Positions 62,186 through 64,000 of a stretch of 64,000 nt of DNA are shown here, one piece after another. The position numbers and the translations under genes were made by a program. Source of the DNA: Phoenicibacter congonensis (GTDB taxonomy: Bacteria; Actinomycetota; Coriobacteriia; Coriobacteriales; Eggerthellaceae). The stretch is taken from NCBI RefSeq assembly GCF_900169485.1, contig NZ_LT821227.1, forward strand, positions 310,001 to 374,000. The letters run 5' to 3'. Within the stretch, counting starts at the first letter, position 1. Each line of letters begins with the position of its first letter. The notes below the pieces were generated by a model, which saw only the letters and a list, made by a program, of their open reading frames with translations, did no database searches and was not told the DNA's origin.

Positions 62186-64000
62186 ATGTCGCCACAAAAC
62201 ACGGAATTGTACGAAAAACTTGTACAAAACACTACTCTAAACGTCCCAACAACAATTAAAAAGCGTGATGGCCGTGTGGTGGATTTTGATCTCGAGAAAA
62301 TCGTTGACGCCGTTGAAAAGGCTTTTTTGGCTTCTGGAGCAATGCAAAATCGTCAAGTTTCTCGCGATGTTGCAAATTTAGTTCTTGCAAAGATTATCGG
62401 TGGTGCCGTTGAGGGCATTCCTACGGTTGAGGGAATACAGGACCTTGTTGAAGAAGCGTTGATTGAGAGCGGTTTTTCTCAGACAGCAAAAGCCTACATT
62501 CTTTATCGTGCGCAACGTAGTCGCGTTCGTGATGTCAATTCTCGTCTCATGCAGACCTTGAAAGATATCACTTTCACCAAGGCTACTGACAGTGATATGA
62601 AGCGCGAAAATGCAAACATTGATGCAGACACTGCAATGGGCACAATGTTGAAATATGGTTCAGAAGCGTCAAAGCAATTCTATGAGATGTGTGTAATCGA
62701 TCCTGAATTTGCTAAGGCTCATCGTGAGGGAGATATTCACATCCACGATATGGATTTTTATACACTCACAACAACTTGCGCGCAAATAGAACTCCGAAAG
62801 CTCTTTCGCGGAGGTTTTTGCACAGGGCATGGTGTTCTTCGTGAACCAAATGACATTGCGAGCTATTGCGCCCTTGCTTGCATTGCAATCCAATCAAACC
62901 AAAATGACCAGCATGGTGGGCAATCGATTTGTGACTTTGATTATGGTCTGGCCGAGGGTGTGAGAAAGACCTATCGTCGACTCTATAAAAAGCATTTAGC
63001 AGAAGCGCTTGATCTTCTGACCGACATGGATGACGAGCGTGGATTTGTTCAGTCATTGCTTGACAAATGCGAGGAAGATACAGGAAAAATTGCAAGCCTT
63101 GCAATGGATGAAGAATTTGTTTCTGCTGTTCACAAAGGGCTTGTTGATGGAGGAGTTTCAGAGGATGTTTCACAAAAAGCAATGGCCTATGCTGTGAAAA
63201 ATGCTACGCGCGACACCGATCGCACGACGTTCCAGGGCATGGAAGCACTTGTGCATAATTTGAACACAATGCATTCTCGTGCAGGCGCACAAACTCCGTT
63301 TTCTTCTGTTAACTACGGCATGGATACAAGCCCTGAGGGACGCATGGTAATTAAAAACATGCTGCTTGCAACTGAAGAAGGACTTGGACACGGTGAGACA
63401 CCAATCTTCCCTGTGCAAATTTTCCGCGTAAAAGAAGGTGTCAACTACAACGAGGGTGATCCTAACTATGATTTGTTCAAACTAGCTATGCGTTGCAGTG
63501 CAAAGCGTTTGTTCCCTAACTTTAGCTTCCTGGATGCCCCTTTCAATCTGCAATATTACAAAGGAACCCCAGAAACTGAGATTGCCTACATGGGTTGCAG
63601 AACACGTGTAATGGGAAACGTGTTTGACAGGTCACGAGAAATCACGCCAGGCAGAGGAAACCTAAGCTTTACTTCTATCAATCTTCCTCGTCTTGGCATT
63701 CGAGCAAAGGGTGACATTGATTTGTTTTTTGATTTGCTTGATCAAAAGCTTGATCTTGTGCGACGTCAGCTTGATGAGCGTTTCGAAATCCAATGCAGAA
63801 AGCACGTTTACAACATGCCTTTCTTAATGGGGCAGGGTGTCTGGATTGATTCTGAGAATTTGAAACCTGAAGACGAAGTCCGTGAAGTGTTAAAGCATGG
63901 CACTTTAAGCATTGGTTTCATTGGCTTGGCGGAATGCTTGAAGGCGCTTGTTGGCAAGCATCATGGTGAGAGTGAGGAGTCCCAAAAGCTCGGACTTGAA
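62186..64000 (+). CDS. nrdD: Anaerobic ribonucleoside-triphosphate reductase (3'-truncated)
   Basis: A class III reductase that makes dNTPs under anaerobiosis; it is activated by NrdG. The frame is open from ATG 62186 to the window end, giving ~604 residues of an expected ~700-750. The N-terminal ATP-cone (KKRDGRVVDFDLEKIVDAVEKAF) is the nucleotide activity sensor. The core has GDIHIHDMDFY and GFCTGHGVLREP and continues to IGFIGLAECLKAL. The finger-loop glycyl-radical site would lie beyond the window. Controlled by the paired NrdR boxes 110-150 bases upstream. The presence of class III fits an anaerobic organism. Confidence 0.95.
   Translation, partial: MSPQNTELYEKLVQNTTLNVPTTIKKRDGRVVDFDLEKIVDAVEKAFLASGAMQNRQVSRDVANLVLAKIIGGAVEGIPTVEGIQDLVEEALIESGFSQTAKAYILYRAQRSRVRDVNSRLMQTLKDITFTKATDSDMKRENANIDADTAMGTMLKYGSEASKQFYEMCVIDPEFAKAHREGDIHIHDMDFYTLTTTCAQIELRKLFRGGFCTGHGVLREPNDIASYCALACIAIQSNQNDQHGGQSICDFDYGLAEGVRKTYRRLYKKHLAEALDLLTDMDDERGFVQSLLDKCEEDTGKIASLAMDEEFVSAVHKGLVDGGVSEDVSQKAMAYAVKNATRDTDRTTFQGMEALVHNLNTMHSRAGAQTPFSSVNYGMDTSPEGRMVIKNMLLATEEGLGHGETPIFPVQIFRVKEGVNYNEGDPNYDLFKLAMRCSAKRLFPNFSFLDAPFNLQYYKGTPETEIAYMGCRTRVMGNVFDRSREITPGRGNLSFTSINLPRLGIRAKGDIDLFFDLLDQKLDLVRRQLDERFEIQCRKHVYNMPFLMGQGVWIDSENLKPEDEVREVLKHGTLSIGFIGLAECLKALVGKHHGESEESQKLGLE

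Overview
The window is a chromosomal segment of an AT-leaning bacterium that is most likely a coriobacterial actinobacterium (Coriobacteriia, Atopobiaceae-like). This is inferred from the combination of actinobacterial-type RpoB/RpoC, a lysine pathway through LL-diaminopimelate aminotransferase (dapL), glutamine synthetase type III, a single-chain SecDF and an anaerobic class III ribonucleotide reductase. Species cannot be fixed without a database search.

Layout. 0-4.2 kb: 3' part of dxs, a ThrE-type exporter and a membrane glycosyltransferase in one operon. 4.4-7.2 kb (minus): an Elp3-type tRNA-modifying radical SAM/GNAT enzyme and an OGG-type DNA glycosylase. 7.4-18.6 kb: rpoB-rpoC-glmM-typA, with 1-base stop/start overlaps through glmM. 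18.7-26 kb: a foldase lipoprotein, gluQ, a DUF4190-like membrane protein, an AGAT-like amidinotransferase and an MHS-type transporter. 26-31 kb (minus): a complete dapA-dapB-dapF-dapL-lysA operon. 31.5-36.2 kb: a flavin-type protein, two tRNA-Ser genes, then rpsF-ssb-rpsR-rplI-dnaB. 36.5-39.4 kb: a degenerate M28-type membrane protein with a huge low-complexity insertion. 39.8-46 kb: a frameshifted REP-type transposase, rplM-rpsI, glnN, ilvE, a TrpR-like regulator and comF. 46.3-58.5 kb: a structured RNA candidate, then a lipoprotein, an M16C peptidase, a membrane protein, metG, tatD, a flavoprotein, ksgA and secDF. 59-64 kb: gtrA, a cation efflux protein, a duplicated element, tRNA-Gln and tRNA-Lys, a tail-anchored protein, and nrdD behind paired NrdR boxes.

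The main discovery is a dense dispersed repeat. The 9-mer AAGTCTGRC occurs about 86 times by my eye count on the two strands, against about one expected by chance. All copies lie between 19.6 and 59.3 kb. Copies usually extend as AAGTCTGACATG followed by an AT-rich tail close to TTTTGTAAAT. They occur singly, in direct series often about 31 bp apart, in inverted pairs that look like terminators, and in two tandem arrays with exact 228-bp and 192-bp periods. They also sit inside genes, where they read as KSD, NMSDL, KPDL or ARL and accompany in-frame expansions of GluQ, TatD, KsgA and the M28-type protein. In tatD a copy supplies the start codon. The architecture resembles Pasteurellaceae/Neisseriaceae DNA uptake sequences. 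I know of no such system in Coriobacteriia. A REP/RAYT origin is the main alternative, because a RAYT-like transposase lies in the same region.

Secondary points are an RpoC with a C-terminal helix-hairpin-helix domain like the RNA polymerase alpha CTD, an AGAT-like guanidino enzyme beside a transporter, ribosomal-protein leader hairpins, and an unidentified ~226-nt structured RNA with its own promoter.
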